A stretch of 27,616 bases of DNA from Chara braunii (Eukaryota > Streptophyta > Charophyceae > Charales > Characeae), in assembly GCA_003427395.1 (NCBI GenBank), contig BFEA01000142.1:782501-810116 (forward strand), read 5' to 3'. The notes below the pieces were generated by a model that worked only from the letters and a program-made list of their open reading frames with translations, ran no database searches and had not been told where the DNA came from. A program made the translations under genes and the position numbers. This document shows positions 27,146 through 27,616 of this stretch, piece by piece (within the stretch, counting starts at the first letter, position 1; the number at the start of each line of letters is the position of its first letter).

Positions 27146-27188
27146 TTTTTTGAGACAACCCGCGAGTGAGAACTCTTCAGATTACATC
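27090..27188 (-). mobile_element. Tail-only retroinsertion: about 28-base body plus poly(A), 14-bp TSD
   Basis: CTTCAGATTACATC occurs at 27090-27103 and 27175-27188. Between them, in minus sense, are AGTTCTCACTCGCGGGTTGT + CTCA and an A-rich tail of about 43 bases. Same structure as 22040-22174, opposite strand. Confidence 0.8.
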
Positions 27189-27616
27189 ATGGTTACGCCG
27201 GACCCGCACACCGGACCCATCCAGGCGTCCGGCCAGACCTGTGTCTGGACTGCTCCGGACCATCCGGATTGCCAAAAAAGAAAAAAGAAAAAATTTCAAA
27301 AAAAACGTTTTGATTTTTTTTTTTCTGTGGATTTGGCTACGAATTTCGAGAAGATCCGGACCATCATGGTCCTCAGCCAAGAAGATTTTCGTTTTGCAAT
27401 GCTGCATGACATATCTTCTTTAAAGTCTTTTCTGCTAGGCTACCAGAGTGGCCCGGGGTCATTTGCCCGGCCAGGCCAAAAAAATTAAAAAAAATAAATT
27501 ATTTTTACATTTTAATTTTTATTCTAAATTTGGTGAAGAATTTCGATGTGACCCTGAGGCAAAAGTTGTTCGGTTTAATTTTCAGCATAACATAGTTGTT
27601 TTTCAGATTTTTTTCG
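27189..27616. other. No recognisable gene
   Basis: Starts with CCGGACC-rich sequence (27197-27270), then A- and T-rich sequence. No motif was identified. Confidence 0.4.

Overview
The window looks like repeat-dense, non-genic chromatin of a plant-type (streptophyte) nuclear genome. The grounds are three LTR-retrotransposon primer binding sites that all match the plant initiator-Met tRNA 3' end, tRNA-headed SINEs, LINE remnants of the plant zf-RVT type, a eukaryotic 18S rRNA 3' end, and very many long poly(A)/poly(T) tracts. A charophyte alga such as Chara is my best guess. That is an inference, not something the sequence proves. I found no intact protein-coding host gene.

Layout. 1-276 is an assembly artefact: a copy of sequence that belongs at 10961-11330, joined through a Nextera mate-pair junction adapter to a (GA)n tract. 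277-5400 is a nest of GA microsatellites, retroposons, a LINE fragment (2393-3392, minus) and a minus-strand LTR element with a PBS at 4913-4924. 5400-10285 holds an AT minisatellite and two LINE blocks on the minus strand (5906-6420 and 9230-10285), possibly one copy split by about 2.8 kb of G-rich, degenerate repeats. 10295-18190 is a decayed Ty3/gypsy element in the order LTR-PBS-leader-gag-PR-RT-RH-INT. It is broken by nonsense codons, frameshifts, a YLDA active site and loss of its 3' end. 18190-21860 is satellites and SINEs. 21860-25500 is poly(A) insertions, MITE-like inverted repeats and a long foldback. 25603-26236 is an LTR/PBS unit followed by a degenerate 18S rRNA 3' end. The rest is low-complexity sequence and one more poly(A) insertion.

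How it fits together. The elements are mostly parasites of one another. LINE-type target-primed integration would explain a full-length SINE with a 13-bp target-site duplication (TSD) and four tail-only insertions, which are almost pure poly(A) flanked by 9-14-bp direct repeats. One of the four has an apparent empty-site control in the opposite arm of a hairpin. Two observations change how the assembly should be read: the adapter join at 239-276, and the fact that bases 36-146 supply the sequence missing from the N-gap at 10996-11235, making the true gap about 111 bp rather than 240.
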